Made by a program: the position numbers and the translations under genes
NCBI RefSeq assembly: GCF_000280925.3
Contig: NZ_CP012109.1
Span: 1,116,001 to 1,180,000, forward strand
Length of the DNA: 64,000 nucleotides
Direction of reading: 5' to 3'
Source of the DNA: Myxococcus hansupus
GTDB lineage: Bacteria > Myxococcota > Myxococcia > Myxococcales > Myxococcaceae
The notes under the pieces: model-generated
What the model saw: the letters and a program-made list of their open reading frames with translations, nothing else
Database searches by the model: none
What the model was told of the DNA's origin: nothing
Shown here: positions 18,779-28,802 of the stretch, in pieces
How the letters are laid out: each line of letters begins with the position of its first letter
Position numbering within the stretch: the first letter of the stretch is position 1

Positions 18779-18821
18779 GGGGCCGCCAGGTCCGGAAGCG
18801 TGTCCCGGACCCCGCGGCCCC
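18779..18821. terminator. Hairpin between convergent MOSC and pentapeptide-repeat genes
   Basis: Outer arms GGGGCCGC/GCGGCCCC (8 bp), an internal 2x2 mismatch, inner arms GGTCCGG/CCGGACC (7 bp) and a 9-base loop. It lies 22 bases after one stop and 26 bases before the other. No T-run follows on the plus strand and only a short GTGTTTGTG on the minus side. Confidence 0.5.
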
Positions 18822-18846
18822 GCGGGCCTCGACCTTCACCGGACGG

Positions 18847-20313
18847 CTACTCCTCCGGTGATTGGACGATGAGCTTCTCCTTGCCACACACGTCACAGCG
18901 CAGGTGGACGAAGAGGTCGCCGTCGCTCTCCTCGGGCACTTCACCCTCGGGGACGCCCAGCTCCTCCTTCGCCAGCGCCGCGACCTTGGCGGGAATCTCC
19001 TCCGCCTTCAGCGACTGGACGTACGTCATCTCCCGGTCGTGGCACTCGCGCGTCTCGGGACCCGTCAGCCACGACGGCTCCATGCCCTCCGGCAGCCGGC
19101 TCACCAGCTCCAGGTTGGTGACGGACTCGGCCAGGTAGGCCAGCCGCCGCAGCCGGGCCTCTTCCGGCAGCGCCGCGAAGACCTGGAAGCCCTCCAGCAG
19201 GGCATTGCGGTCCTCACCCGTGGCCAACTGCGCCAGCTCCATGGACGCGTCGCTCGACTCCAGCGCCTCGTCCCAGTTGTTGTCCGGGTTGAAGCCCGCC
19301 TCCAGCAGCGACGTGTAGAGCTGCGTGGCCGCCAGCCGGCGCCGCGCCTCCTGCAGGTGCTCCACGACTTCGTGCGTCAGCCGCAGCTCCAGGAGCGCGC
19401 CGGTGGTGCGCGGGTCGATGGAGCCCGTCAGGTCATCCACCTCCACCTCTTCCCGCAGCGCGCCCTTGAGCACCTGGGCCGCGGAGAAGCGGAACAGGGG
19501 CAGCACGCCCACCTCGCGCAGGTACATGGCCGCCACGGGGGCGTCCTTGGCACCCATGCGCAGCGCCTTCTGCGCGCGGTCCACCACCGCAGGGTCCGCC
19601 GCGGGCTTCTTGTTCTCCAGCCGCGTCTTCACCGCCTCGCGGTAGAGCGTCTCCAGCGAGCTGCCCGGGGGCAGCCGCTGCGGCAGGAGCGGGCGCAGGC
19701 CCGGAACGTCCAGCACCCACAGCGGCGGCACGCCCATCCGCTTCAGGGCCCGGAAGAAGAGCGACCCGGGCGGGTCCTGGGGCCGGAAGGGCGGGAGTTC
19801 GTCGCTGGGGGCGTCGCCCTGGAGCAGCGAGGCCGCCTGAGCGCCCAGCGCCTTCTCGCGCTGCTCACGGGTGAACGCGGTGATGCCCTGCGCGGGGGGC
19901 GGCGGAGGCGGTGGGGCCTCCTCGCCGTCCAGACCGACGACGCGGTCCATGTCCACGTCGTCCATCTCGAGGTCGTCGAGGCCCTTGGCGCCCGTGAAGT
20001 CGCAGCGCAACAACTTCAGCTTTTCGAACGTGGTGCCTTCGAGGTTCGCACCCCGAAAGTCGCAGTCCTGGAGCCGGCCGCCATGGAAGTAGGCGTTGGA
20101 AAGGTCCGCGTCCCGGAAGTTGACCTTGGACAGGTCGCACCGGTCCCACTCGGAGCCGATGAGGCCGAGGCCGGACAGGTCCGTGTTGGCGGAGAACAGT
20201 TGAGTGAAGGTGGCGCCGGTATGGTCGGTGGCGACCTGGCCGGACTTGCGCATCCGGTTCCATTCCGCCGAGCCACTCTGGAGAAGCTTCTCGATACTGG
20301 GGGCTTTCGCCAT
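18847..20313 (-). CDS. Pentapeptide-repeat protein with long unknown C-terminal region
   Basis: A 488-residue cytoplasmic protein (no signal peptide), started at 20313 (MAKAPSIEKLLQSG). Residues about 30-115 form a run of A(D/N)LxX pentapeptide repeats (NTDLSGLGLI, CDLSKVNFRDADLSNAYF, CDFRGANLEGTTF), expected to fold as a right-handed beta-helix. A seven-proline tract (about residue 137) leads to a roughly 340-residue alpha-rich part I do not recognise. The extreme C-terminus has a CxxC (CDVCGK), possibly half a metal site. The role is unknown. It is divergent from the pseudouridine synthase, 44 bases away. Confidence 0.75.
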   Translation of the reverse strand: MAKAPSIEKLLQSGSAEWNRMRKSGQVATDHTGATFTQLFSANTDLSGLGLIGSEWDRCDLSKVNFRDADLSNAYFHGGRLQDCDFRGANLEGTTFEKLKLLRCDFTGAKGLDDLEMDDVDMDRVVGLDGEEAPPPPPPPAQGITAFTREQREKALGAQAASLLQGDAPSDELPPFRPQDPPGSLFFRALKRMGVPPLWVLDVPGLRPLLPQRLPPGSSLETLYREAVKTRLENKKPAADPAVVDRAQKALRMGAKDAPVAAMYLREVGVLPLFRFSAAQVLKGALREEVEVDDLTGSIDPRTTGALLELRLTHEVVEHLQEARRRLAATQLYTSLLEAGFNPDNNWDEALESSDASMELAQLATGEDRNALLEGFQVFAALPEEARLRRLAYLAESVTNLELVSRLPEGMEPSWLTGPETRECHDREMTYVQSLKAEEIPAKVAALAKEELGVPEGEVPEESDGDLFVHLRCDVCGKEKLIVQSPEE

Positions 20314-20357
20314 GGACCCGGGATTATTCGTATGGTCTGGTCCGTGCGCCAGCACAA

Positions 20358-21314
20358 ATGATCGAGTACCGAATCGAAGCCGACACCGCCGGGATGCGGC
20401 TGGACAAGCACCTGCGCAAACGGCTCCCCAATGTTCCGGTGAGCCACCTCTTCAAGATGATTCGCACCAAGAAGGTGCGGGTAAACGGCAAGCGCGCGCA
20501 GCCCGAGCAGTTGCTGTCCGAAGGAGACGTGCTCACCATCCGCGGCGACGAGCAGCAGCTCGTGGGGGCGGAACGTCCAAAAGTGGACCCGCCTCCACCA
20601 CCGGTGGACCCCAGCCGGTTGGTCATCCTTCGAGAGGACGACTGGCTCATGGCCGTGGACAAGCCCAGTGGAATGGCCGTCCATACCGGCAGTGGCATCA
20701 CCGGCGGCACGCTGGTGGACTACGTGCGGGCCTACCTGGGCCCCAAGGCCACCCGCAACGACTTCACGGCCTCGCCCGCGCACCGGCTGGACCGGGAGAC
20801 CTCCGGCGTCATCCTGGTGGCCAAGCGGCGCCCGGCCATGGTGCATTTCACCGAGGTCTTCACCCACGGCCTGTCCCGCAAGCGCTACCTGACCCTGGTG
20901 AAAGGGAAGATGCCCAAGGACTCGGGCGTCATCGACCTGCCGCTGGCCGAGCACCAGCAGACGGCCGAATCCAAGGCCCGTCGTGGGGTGAACATGCAGG
21001 CGGCCGTCACCCGGTGGAAGGTCGTGAAGCAGTCGGCCGAGGTGGCGCTCCTATCCTGCGCCATCGAGACCGGGCGCACGCATCAGATAAGAAGGCATCT
21101 GGCCGCCATCGGACATCCGGTGGTCGGAGACTCGAAGTACGGAGACTTCGCCTTCAATCGCGACGTGCGGGCGCGCTGGGGGCTCAAAAGGATGTTCCTG
21201 CACGCCGAGCGCATCGAATTCCCGCATCCCGAAGGCGGCGCGAAGGTGGCCGTCGAAGCCCCCCTCGCCGTCGAACTCCGAGATGTGCTCAAGCGGGCGG
21301 CCCTGGTGCCCTGA
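20358..21314 (+). CDS. RluC/RluD-family ribosomal large-subunit pseudouridine synthase
   Basis: A 318-residue RNA-modifying enzyme that isomerises uridines of 23S rRNA. An N-terminal S4 domain (MRLDKHLRKRLPNVPVSHLF; KKVRVNGKRA; L.EGD) is followed by the catalytic domain with MAVDKPSGMAVH, the catalytic aspartate in HRLDRETSGVILVAK, and the C-terminal GRTHQIRRHLAAIGHPVVGDSKYG. All are family hallmarks. Whether the target is the RluC or RluD site set cannot be decided. A 27-base gap separates it from the PBP1A gene, so they may be co-transcribed. Confidence 0.93.
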   Translation: MIEYRIEADTAGMRLDKHLRKRLPNVPVSHLFKMIRTKKVRVNGKRAQPEQLLSEGDVLTIRGDEQQLVGAERPKVDPPPPPVDPSRLVILREDDWLMAVDKPSGMAVHTGSGITGGTLVDYVRAYLGPKATRNDFTASPAHRLDRETSGVILVAKRRPAMVHFTEVFTHGLSRKRYLTLVKGKMPKDSGVIDLPLAEHQQTAESKARRGVNMQAAVTRWKVVKQSAEVALLSCAIETGRTHQIRRHLAAIGHPVVGDSKYGDFAFNRDVRARWGLKRMFLHAERIEFPHPEGGAKVAVEAPLAVELRDVLKRAALVP

Positions 21315-21341
21315 CGCCCGCGAGGCCCAAAAGAAACGCGT

Positions 21342-23915
21342 ATGTCCGACCCTAAATCCGCTGACCGCAGCCGCTCGAAGCTGGTGCTCGAGGGCGTCCC
21401 AACCAAGCGCTGGTGGAAGTTCCTGCTGAAGAGCGCGGGATGGCTGGCGCTGACCGGGGCCACGGCCGCCGGGATTGCCGTGACGGCCCTGTACTACGTG
21501 TACTCGGATGGGTTGCCCGCAATCCCGAAGGTGGACGAGTACTGGCCGCCCATCGTCACCGAGGTCTACACCGACGACGCGGTGCTCGCGGGTGAGTTCT
21601 ACGAAGAGCGCCGCAAGGTGGTGGCCTACGACCGGATTCCGAAGCGGCTGGTGCAGGCGTTCATCGCCTCCGAGGACTCCAGCTTCTTCGACCACTTCGG
21701 CGTGGACGTGTTGGGCACCGCGCGCGCCGGCTTCAAGACGGTGAGCTCGAAGCTGGGCCTGCGCTCCGGCGGCATCCAGGGTGGTTCCACGCTGACGCAG
21801 CAGACCGCGAAGGCGGTGCTCATCTCCGCGGAGGGCTACAAGTCCGCCACCGCGAAGACGCTCACCCGCAAGATTCGCGAGGCCATCCTCGCCCGGCGCC
21901 TGGAGGAGTCGCTGACGAAGGAGGAGATTCTCTACCTCTACCTCAACAACGTCTTCCTCGGTCACCACAGCTACGGCGTGCAGAGCGCCGCGGAGAACTA
22001 CTACCGCAAGGACGTGCGCGACCTGACGCTGGGCGAGATGACGCTCATCGCGGGCCTGCCGCAGGCGCCCAGCCGCTACTCGCCGTTCCTGCGTCCGGAG
22101 GCGGCCCGCAAGCGCCGCTCCTACGTGCTGCGCCGCATGCTGGTGGAGGGCATGATTTCGCAGGCCGAGCACGACGCCGCCAACGCCGAAGAGGTGAAGG
22201 TGTACCCCGTGGAGGACGTCTTCCACGAGTTCGCGCCGTACTTCGTGGAGCAGGTGCGCAAGGACCTGGTGGACCGCTACGGCAACCCCGTGCTGCTCAA
22301 GGCGGGCCTCAAGGTCTTCACCACCATGGACAGTGAGCGCCAGCGCGCCGCGCAGGACGCGGTGCTGCACGGCCTGTTGTCGGTGGACAAGCGCCAGGGC
22401 TGGCGCGGCCCGGTGGAGCAGCTTGCGTCGAAGGACGCGGTCCAGGAGTTCATCACCAAGGCGAAGAAGACGATGGGCGCGCAGGAGCTGGTGGAGAACC
22501 GGCTCTACGTGGGCGTCGTCACCGCCATCGACTCGGACGGCAAGGGCGCCGACGTGCAGGTGGGGCCGCACAAGGGCCGGTTGCCGCTCTTGGGCATGCG
22601 CTGGGCGCGCAAGGTGAACCCGGAGGGCTACTACCCGGCGATGATGATCACGTCGGTGAAGAAGGCCATCGCGGAGAATGACGTCATCGTGGTGCGCCAC
22701 GTGACGAAGAAGGACCTCACGGACGACAAGGAGCAGTGGGACAAGAAGCTGGCGGATGAAATCCCCAGCGAGGGCGTGAAGCTCTTCCGCCTGGAGCAGA
22801 CGCCGGAGGCGCAGAGCGCGCTCGTCTCCATCGACCCCCACCGTCAGTACCTCTCCGCGATGGTGGGCGGGTACGACTTCGACGACAACGAATTCAACCG
22901 CGCGTTCCAGGCGTGCCGCCAGCCGGGCAGCTCGTTCAAGCCCTTCGTGTACTCCGCGGCGCTGGAGCAGCTCGACTGGACGCAGGCCACCGTGCTGGTC
23001 GACTCGCCCATCGTCGAGCACGACCCGGACACCAAGGTGTCGTGGAAGCCGGCCAACTACAGCGACAAGTTCGAGGGCGAGGTGCTGCTGCGCACCTCGC
23101 TGGTCAACTCGCTCAACGTGCCCGCGGTGAAGACGTTCGGCGCGGTGGGCGTGAAGAACATGGCCGCGTGGAGCACGAAGCTCGGCATCACCACGCCCAT
23201 GAACATGGACTTCTCCGCGGCGCTGGGCTCCTCGTGCGTGTACCCGGTGGACCTGGCCAACGCCTACGCCACCTTCAACCGGTACGGCCGCAAGAAGCCC
23301 ACGTACTTCATCCGCAAGATTGAAGACCGCTGGGGCCGCACGCTGGAGGACCACACGGCCTTCGACGACGCGTGGGCGCCGCTGCAGGACCGCGTGGCCG
23401 CCGGCTACGCGCGCCTCTTCGAGCCGGGCGAGCAGGTGATGAGCCCGGAGGCTGGCTTCATCCTCACGCACCTCCTGCGCGGCGTGGTGCTCCAGGGCAC
23501 CGGTGGCCCCGCGCAGCGCCTGGGCAAGCCGGCGGCGGGCAAGACGGGCACCACGAACGACTCCTTCGACGCGTGGTTCGCCGGCTACACCCGCGACCTG
23601 GTGACGGTGGCGTGGGTGGGCTACGACTTGAACCCGCACCCGCTGGGCCGCTACGAGACGGGCGGCCGCGCCGCGCTCCCCATCTGGCTCAACTACATGA
23701 AGAGCGCGCTGGAGGGCCGCCCGCAGTCGGAGTTCTACCCGTGGCAGTCCATGAACCTGGTGCGGCTCCACATCGACAAGAAGACGGGGAAGATTGCCCC
23801 CGCCGGCTCCAAGGATTCGGAGCTGATGTTCTTCAAGAAGGGCACCGAGCCGAAGGACGCGGTGCCCGACAAGAACACGGTCGACGTCGATCAGTTCATG
23901 ATGGGCGCGCAGTAG
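21342..23915 (+). CDS. mrcA: Class A penicillin-binding protein 1A
   Basis: A bifunctional peptidoglycan synthase of 857 residues. There is a short cytoplasmic tail, a membrane anchor (about residues 32-53), then a GT51 glycosyltransferase domain with the catalytic Glu in EDSSFFDHFGVD (E111), GGSTLTQQTAK and YLYLNNVFLGHHSYG. The transpeptidase domain has the active Ser in GSSFKPF (S530-x-x-K533), SLN (590-592) and KTG (734-736). All three penicillin-binding motifs are intact. The last 20 bases overlap the convergent pyrF gene tail-to-tail. It uses diaminopimelate-containing units supplied by the dap pathway upstream. Confidence 0.97.
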   Translation: MSDPKSADRSRSKLVLEGVPTKRWWKFLLKSAGWLALTGATAAGIAVTALYYVYSDGLPAIPKVDEYWPPIVTEVYTDDAVLAGEFYEERRKVVAYDRIPKRLVQAFIASEDSSFFDHFGVDVLGTARAGFKTVSSKLGLRSGGIQGGSTLTQQTAKAVLISAEGYKSATAKTLTRKIREAILARRLEESLTKEEILYLYLNNVFLGHHSYGVQSAAENYYRKDVRDLTLGEMTLIAGLPQAPSRYSPFLRPEAARKRRSYVLRRMLVEGMISQAEHDAANAEEVKVYPVEDVFHEFAPYFVEQVRKDLVDRYGNPVLLKAGLKVFTTMDSERQRAAQDAVLHGLLSVDKRQGWRGPVEQLASKDAVQEFITKAKKTMGAQELVENRLYVGVVTAIDSDGKGADVQVGPHKGRLPLLGMRWARKVNPEGYYPAMMITSVKKAIAENDVIVVRHVTKKDLTDDKEQWDKKLADEIPSEGVKLFRLEQTPEAQSALVSIDPHRQYLSAMVGGYDFDDNEFNRAFQACRQPGSSFKPFVYSAALEQLDWTQATVLVDSPIVEHDPDTKVSWKPANYSDKFEGEVLLRTSLVNSLNVPAVKTFGAVGVKNMAAWSTKLGITTPMNMDFSAALGSSCVYPVDLANAYATFNRYGRKKPTYFIRKIEDRWGRTLEDHTAFDDAWAPLQDRVAAGYARLFEPGEQVMSPEAGFILTHLLRGVVLQGTGGPAQRLGKPAAGKTGTTNDSFDAWFAGYTRDLVTVAWVGYDLNPHPLGRYETGGRAALPIWLNYMKSALEGRPQSEFYPWQSMNLVRLHIDKKTGKIAPAGSKDSELMFFKKGTEPKDAVPDKNTVDVDQFMMGAQ

Positions 23916-24762
23916 CGCGGAAGGCGCGGGCCGGCGCCAGGTGCCGGTCCAGCGCTTGACGCAGGGAGGCGGCATCCGGCCCCGCCTCCAGCACCGAGCG
24001 CGTGGCGGTGGGGATGACCTGCGCCTCGCGCCCCGCGAACAGTCGCTTCAAGTCGTCGAAGCCGGCGCCCTGCGCGCCGATGCCGGGCGTGAGCAGCAGC
24101 GCTCCGCCGAGCCGCTCGATGACGCCGTGGTCCGAGTCCGGGAGGGTGGCGCCCATGACGGCGCCCGCCACCGGCGCCGCGTCCTTGCCGGGCTTCTCGT
24201 TGAAGGCGCGCAGGCCGTCCGCCAGCGCCTCCGCCACGGTGCGGCCGTCCTCGCCGCGTGCCGTCTGGAGTGACGTGCCCTCCGGGTTGGAGGAGCGCAC
24301 CACCACGAAGGCGGCGGCCCCGGACGCGCGCGCGCGCTCCAGCGTCTTCAGCAGGGCGCCCAGGCCCAGGTAGGCGGTGAAGGTGGCCGCGTCCGCCGCG
24401 TAGGCGCTGCCCTCGCCGAAGAGGCTCTCCGCGTACGCGTCCATGGTGGAGCCGATGTCACCGCGCTTCACGTCCAGCAGGGTGAGGGTGCCCGCGGCCT
24501 TGAAGCGGCGCATTACATCCTGGAGCACCTGGAGGCCCGCGGGGCCGTGGCGCTCGAAGAAGGCGCTCTGCGGCTTCACCACCGCGACGCGGTCTCCCGC
24601 GGCGTCGGCCACGCGCTCGCAGAAGTCGCGCAGGCCCTGCGCGTTGTCGGGCAGGCCCCAGCGCGCGAGCAAATCTTTCGACGGGTCGATGCCCAGGCAG
24701 AACGGCGAGCGCTGTTCGGCCAGTTGGCTGAAGCGGTGGGCGAAGGGAAGGGGCGTCGTCAC
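23896..24762 (-). CDS. pyrF: Orotidine 5'-phosphate decarboxylase (type 2)
   Basis: Last step of UMP synthesis. The 288-residue protein belongs to the longer type 2 subfamily: FCLGIDPSKDLLARWG at the start, VVKPQSAFFERHGPAG and the catalytic LLDVKRGDIGSTM with Asp-Lys-Arg-Gly-Asp, then LLTPGIGAQG near the end. The length agrees with type 2 enzymes found in myxobacteria and mycobacteria (about 275-290), longer than E. coli PyrF. Its 3' end overlaps the PBP1A gene by 20 bases on the opposite strand. The SDR gene upstream on this strand starts 31 bases beyond the far end of that gap and is unrelated. Confidence 0.95.
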   Translation of the reverse strand: MTTPLPFAHRFSQLAEQRSPFCLGIDPSKDLLARWGLPDNAQGLRDFCERVADAAGDRVAVVKPQSAFFERHGPAGLQVLQDVMRRFKAAGTLTLLDVKRGDIGSTMDAYAESLFGEGSAYAADAATFTAYLGLGALLKTLERARASGAAAFVVVRSSNPEGTSLQTARGEDGRTVAEALADGLRAFNEKPGKDAAPVAGAVMGATLPDSDHGVIERLGGALLLTPGIGAQGAGFDDLKRLFAGREAQVIPTATRSVLEAGPDAASLRQALDRHLAPARAFRATARPS

Positions 24763-24793
24763 CGGGCGTCTCCGGAGCAGGGGAAGGGGAGGC

Positions 24794-25555
24794 TCAGCGC
24801 AGCCGGCGCGCGGCCGCGTCGAAGATGGGATTGGGCAGCACCTTCGCCATGCGCGTGGGCACCGCGAGCTGCCAGGGGAAGGACACCTCCGCGTCGCCGC
24901 GGACGATGCCCTGGCCCATCAGCTCCACCGCGTCATGCGTCTCCATGAGGAAGGGCATGGGGAAGTTGTTGGTGGCCGTCATCTCGCTCTTCACGAAGCC
25001 GGGGTAGATGCAGGTGGCGCGCACGCCGGTGCCGCTCAGGTCCACGCGCAGGCTCTCCATGAAGGTGGACAGGAAGGCCTTGGACGCGGAGTAGGCCGCG
25101 TGGCCCGCCAGGCCTCGGATGCCCGCGAGGCTGGAGACGCCCACCAGGTGCCCGCGCTTGCGCTCCACCATGTTGGGCAGCACGGCGCTCAGCGTGGCCG
25201 CGGCGCCAGTGACGTTGGTGTCGATGATGCCGCGCACGCGCTCCCACTGGAGGCGCTTGGCGTTCGTGGTGCCGCCCACGCCCGCGTTGGCCACCACCAG
25301 GTCCAGGCCGCCACACTCCGCGTCGAGCGCGCGGATGCGCTCCATCGTGGCGTCCGGCTTCGTGACGTCCATCTCCACCGGTTCAATGGTGACGCCGGCC
25401 GCCTGGGCCTCGGCCGTCAGGGCCTGCAACTGCGGCAGGCGGCGGCCCGTGGCGAACACGCGGACGCCGCGCTTCGCGAGCCACAGCGCCAATCCGCGGC
25501 CCAGGCCGCTCGAGGCGCCCGTCACCAAGGCCGTCCGGTAGTTCGTCTCCGTCAT
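24794..25555 (-). CDS. Short-chain dehydrogenase/reductase (SDR)
   Basis: A 253-residue NAD(P)-dependent oxidoreductase, started at 25555 (MTETNYRTALVTGASSGLG). The cofactor loop is TGASSGLG, followed by VFATGRR (the two arginines suggest NADPH), VVANAGVGG, the catalytic Ser in VGVSSLAGIRG and the YxxxK motif in AAYSASKAF. Classical SDR length. The C-terminal MTATNNFPMPFLMETHDAVELM segment resembles members acting on lipids or sterols, but the substrate is unknown. It lies between pyrF and the histone-deacetylase-fold gene, all on the minus strand. Confidence 0.88.
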   Translation of the reverse strand: MTETNYRTALVTGASSGLGRGLALWLAKRGVRVFATGRRLPQLQALTAEAQAAGVTIEPVEMDVTKPDATMERIRALDAECGGLDLVVANAGVGGTTNAKRLQWERVRGIIDTNVTGAAATLSAVLPNMVERKRGHLVGVSSLAGIRGLAGHAAYSASKAFLSTFMESLRVDLSGTGVRATCIYPGFVKSEMTATNNFPMPFLMETHDAVELMGQGIVRGDAEVSFPWQLAVPTRMAKVLPNPIFDAAARRLR

Positions 25556-25608
25556 GCTGTCCTCCCGTGTGCAGGTGGAGGGCTTCTCGCACGGTTGCCA
25601 GGGGATGG

Positions 25609-26634
25609 CTACATGCGGGGCCAGTAGGGCCGCATCGCGTCGCGGCTGGCCTTCAGCGCGTCCCGCGCGTCCGCGTGGACGTCCCCCGTGGGGAAGCTGT
25701 CCTTGCGCCCGGCGAGCACCTCCACGCACGCATGCACGGACTGCGACAGGCCCTCCAGCGAATAGCCGCCCTCCAGCAGCAGCACCAACCGGCCGTCACA
25801 CGCGCTGTCGGCCAGGGACTTCATCGCGGAGCACATGGCCGCGAAGCCGCGCTCGCTGACGTCCATGCCGCCAATCGGGTCGTGCTGGTGCGAGTCGAAG
25901 CCCGCGGACACCAGGATGAGCTGCGGCTTGAACGCGTCCGCCACGGGCAGCAGCAGCTCCTCGAAAATCATTCCGTAGTCCGCGTCCGAGTTGCCGCCCG
26001 GCAGGCCCACGTTGACGGTGTAGCCCTCACCCGGGCCTCTGCCAACCTCGTCGGCCGCGCCGGTGCCCGGGTAGTAGGGGAACTGGTGCACCGACTGGTA
26101 CATGACGTCGCGGCGCTTCCAGAAGGCCGCCTGGGTGCCGTTGCCGTGGTGCACGTCCCAGTCGAGCACCAGCACGCGCTCGGCGCCCAGCCGCCGTCCC
26201 GCCTCCGCGGCGATGGCCGCGTTGTTGAGCAGGCAGAAGCCCATGGCCTTGTCGGGCTCGGCGTGGTGGCCGGGCGGGCGCACCAGCGCGAAGGCGTTGC
26301 GGGCCTCGCCCTTCATCACCGCCTCCACCGCCTGGATGGAGGCGCCGGCGGCGAGCCTCGCCGCGTCCACGCTGTCGGGGGACACGAGGGTGTCCGCGTC
26401 GACTTGCGCCTTCTGCCCGTTGAGGCGCTGGAGGTACGCGAGCAGCTCCGGCGTGTGCACCGCCGCCAGCTCCGCGTCCGTGGCCGAGCGCGGCGCGGTG
26501 AGCAGCGTGCCCTTCACTGGCGCGCTCGCCAGCACGCCGAGGATGCGCCGCAGACGGGAGGGCGACTCGGGGTGGCCCTGCCCGGGGTCATGCTGGAAGA
26601 AGAGGGGGTCCGTCAGTAGCAGGGTGGAGGACAT
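25609..26634 (-). CDS. Histone deacetylase-fold (class II-type) deacetylase
   Basis: A 341-residue zinc amidohydrolase of the arginase/deacetylase fold. I prefer the ATG at 26634 ([20 protein letters not shown]) to one 18 bases upstream because it aligns with the usual 'h.pg.gHPE.p.Rl' opening. The charge-relay pair sits in RPPGHHAE, zinc ligands in [12 protein letters not shown] and [15 protein letters not shown], and the transition-state Tyr in [10 protein letters not shown]. Bacterial members deacetylate acetylpolyamines, acetoin-type compounds or lysine side chains; the true substrate is not evident. It is divergent from the chemoreceptor. Confidence 0.92.
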   Translation of the reverse strand: MSSTLLLTDPLFFQHDPGQGHPESPSRLRRILGVLASAPVKGTLLTAPRSATDAELAAVHTPELLAYLQRLNGQKAQVDADTLVSPDSVDAARLAAGASIQAVEAVMKGEARNAFALVRPPGHHAEPDKAMGFCLLNNAAIAAEAGRRLGAERVLVLDWDVHHGNGTQAAFWKRRDVMYQSVHQFPYYPGTGAADEVGRGPGEGYTVNVGLPGGNSDADYGMIFEELLLPVADAFKPQLILVSAGFDSHQHDPIGGMDVSERGFAAMCSAMKSLADSACDGRLVLLLEGGYSLEGLSQSVHACVEVLAGRKDSFPTGDVHADARDALKASRDAMRPYWPRM

Positions 26635-26717
26635 CCGGAAGACCTTACGCATCCGCCAAGCGGGAAGTCAGCGCCCTGGAGGGCGGGCGGCGCCATCGCC
26701 CTGTTCTTGCCCTGCCG

Positions 26718-28793
26718 GTGTTTCCCTCCTTACAGTGCCCCGTCTTGGCTCTCCGGTTCAAGAAACCCGGCCTGCGCCGGCTGCTGCTCGGCTCCTTCGC
26801 GCTCGTCCTCGCACTCATCCTGGGGACGCTCTACTTCGTCGTTCCGTCGCGCGTGGAGGCCCACCTGGAGGAGCGCCTGCAGACGCGGGGCGTCGCCCGG
26901 GCGGGCCTGGCTGTCACCATGCTGACAACCCAGCCCGCCGCGGCCCTGCCCGACAGCCTGGAGCGGCTGCGGGACGGCGACGATGACTTCAAGGTGCTGG
27001 CCGTGCTCTCCAGCGAGGGGCAGGTGCTGGCCACCCACCCCCGCGAGCCTCCCGCCTGGTTCCAGGAGGAGTTGAAGGCCCGACAGGGCGCGCCGCTGGA
27101 CGGCCTGCGCTTCGCCAACGGTGACCGCGTGGTGGCACGCCCGGTGACGTTGTCCGGGGGCGTGGTGGGGCAGGTGCTGGTGGTGCTCGACAACGCCGGC
27201 CTGAACGCGGTCGTCACCGAGCTGCGCCATCTCGTGCTGCTCGCGTTCGGCATTGGCCTGGCGCTCTTCCTGCTGGTGGCCTTCTTCATCTCCCGCGCGT
27301 TCATCCTGGTTCCGCTGGACGCGATGATGGGCATGGCGCGCCGGCTGGCGGAGGCGGACCTCACGGGCCGCGTGGACGTGGGCACCCAGGACGAGCTGGG
27401 GCAGTTGGCCGAGGCGCTCAACCGCATTGCCCAGAGCTGGCGTGACACGCTGGGCCGGGTGCGCGGCGTGTCGGACGTCGTGGCGGGCGTGGTGGAGCAG
27501 ATTCACCGCACCGGCACCACCGTGTCGTCCGGCGCGGGCACGGTGCAGGCGCGCGTGGAGGAGACGTCGTCCTCCATGGTGCAGATGATGGCCTCGCTGC
27601 GCGGCATCGCGGAGAACGTGGAGGTCCTCTACCAGAGCGCCGAGGAGAGCAGCTCCTCCATCATGGAGATGGCCGCCACCAACGACGAGGTGGCGGAGAA
27701 CGTCCAGGCCATGGCGGCCAGCGTGGAGGAGACGACCAGCGCCATCGAGGAGATGACGTTCTCCATCAAGGAGGTGGCCACCAACATCCAGGAGCTGTCC
27801 GCCTCCACGGAGGAGACGTCCTCGGCCATCAGTGAGATGGACGCGGCCATTGGCCAGGTGGAGGCCAACGCCAAGGAGACGGCGCGGCTGTCCGAGCAGG
27901 TCTTCGAGGACGCGCAGACGGGCGTGGAGTCCCTGCGCAAGACGCTCACCGGCATCGACCGCATCAAGGACACGAGCCGCTCCGCAGCCAGCGTCATCGA
28001 CAGCCTGGGCCGGCGCATCTCCGAGATTGGCAACATCCTCAACGTCATCGACGACGTGGCCGAGCAGACGAACCTGCTGGCGCTCAACGCGGCCATCATC
28101 GCCGCGCAGGCGGGCGAGCACGGCAAGGGCTTCGCGGTGGTGGCGGAGGAAATCAAGGACCTGGCCGAGCGCACCGGCGCGTCCACGAAGGAAATCGCGG
28201 AGCTCATCCGCAGCATCCAGGAGGAGAGCCGTCACGCCGTGGTGGTGATGAACCAGGGCGTGCGCAGCGTGGAGGAGGGCGTGCAGCTCGGCCGCGAGGC
28301 GGAAGGGGCGCTGCGCAAAATCAACGACAGCACCCAGAAGTCCACGCAGATGGTGAAGGCCATTGCCCGCGCCACGGTGGAGCAGGCGCGCGGCAGCAAG
28401 CAGGTGACGGCGTCCATCCACCGCATCAGCGAGTCGGTGCAGCAGATCTCCAAGGCCTCCAACGAGCAGGCCCGCGGCGGCGAGCAAATCATGAAGAGCG
28501 CGGAGAAGATGAAGGCGCTCACCGCCCACGTGCAGCGCAGCAGCCAGGAGCAGGCGCACGGCAGCAAGCAAATCACCCGCTCCATCGAGAGCATCAACGA
28601 GATGGTCACCCACCTGAACCGCGCCCAGAAGGAGCAGACCAAGGGCAGCGAGCAGGTGCTCAAGGCGGTGGAGACCATCAAGGGCGTGTCGGAACACCAG
28701 ACGCGCTCCGTGAAACAACTGGAGGAGGCCATCGACAACCTCCAGCGGCAGGCGGAAATCCTCCGTGCGGAGGTTCGCCGCTTCCGGGTGTAA
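26718..28793 (+). CDS. Methyl-accepting chemotaxis protein
   Basis: A 691-residue chemoreceptor: N-terminal membrane helix ([21 protein letters not shown]), a periplasmic sensor of about 130 residues, a second helix ([18 protein letters not shown]), a HAMP domain (about 205-258), then a very long coiled coil rich in methylation-type EE/QQ pairs. The signalling tip reads [20 protein letters not shown] then [15 protein letters not shown]. The canonical tip is AAIEAARAGE, so Glu and Arg are replaced by Ile and Gln. No C-terminal CheR-binding pentapeptide is seen. The start is uncertain: GTG at 26718 or TTG at 26745, neither with a good Shine-Dalgarno. Confidence 0.92.
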   Translation: MFPSLQCPVLALRFKKPGLRRLLLGSFALVLALILGTLYFVVPSRVEAHLEERLQTRGVARAGLAVTMLTTQPAAALPDSLERLRDGDDDFKVLAVLSSEGQVLATHPREPPAWFQEELKARQGAPLDGLRFANGDRVVARPVTLSGGVVGQVLVVLDNAGLNAVVTELRHLVLLAFGIGLALFLLVAFFISRAFILVPLDAMMGMARRLAEADLTGRVDVGTQDELGQLAEALNRIAQSWRDTLGRVRGVSDVVAGVVEQIHRTGTTVSSGAGTVQARVEETSSSMVQMMASLRGIAENVEVLYQSAEESSSSIMEMAATNDEVAENVQAMAASVEETTSAIEEMTFSIKEVATNIQELSASTEETSSAISEMDAAIGQVEANAKETARLSEQVFEDAQTGVESLRKTLTGIDRIKDTSRSAASVIDSLGRRISEIGNILNVIDDVAEQTNLLALNAAIIAAQAGEHGKGFAVVAEEIKDLAERTGASTKEIAELIRSIQEESRHAVVVMNQGVRSVEEGVQLGREAEGALRKINDSTQKSTQMVKAIARATVEQARGSKQVTASIHRISESVQQISKASNEQARGGEQIMKSAEKMKALTAHVQRSSQEQAHGSKQITRSIESINEMVTHLNRAQKEQTKGSEQVLKAVETIKGVSEHQTRSVKQLEEAIDNLQRQAEILRAEVRRFRV

Positions 28794-28802
28794 GACGTCT
28801 TC

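Noticed and set aside
21051-23975. Open frame of 974 codons antisense to PBP1A
   Set aside because: Same GC shadow effect; the sense strand encodes an intact PBP1A with all catalytic motifs.
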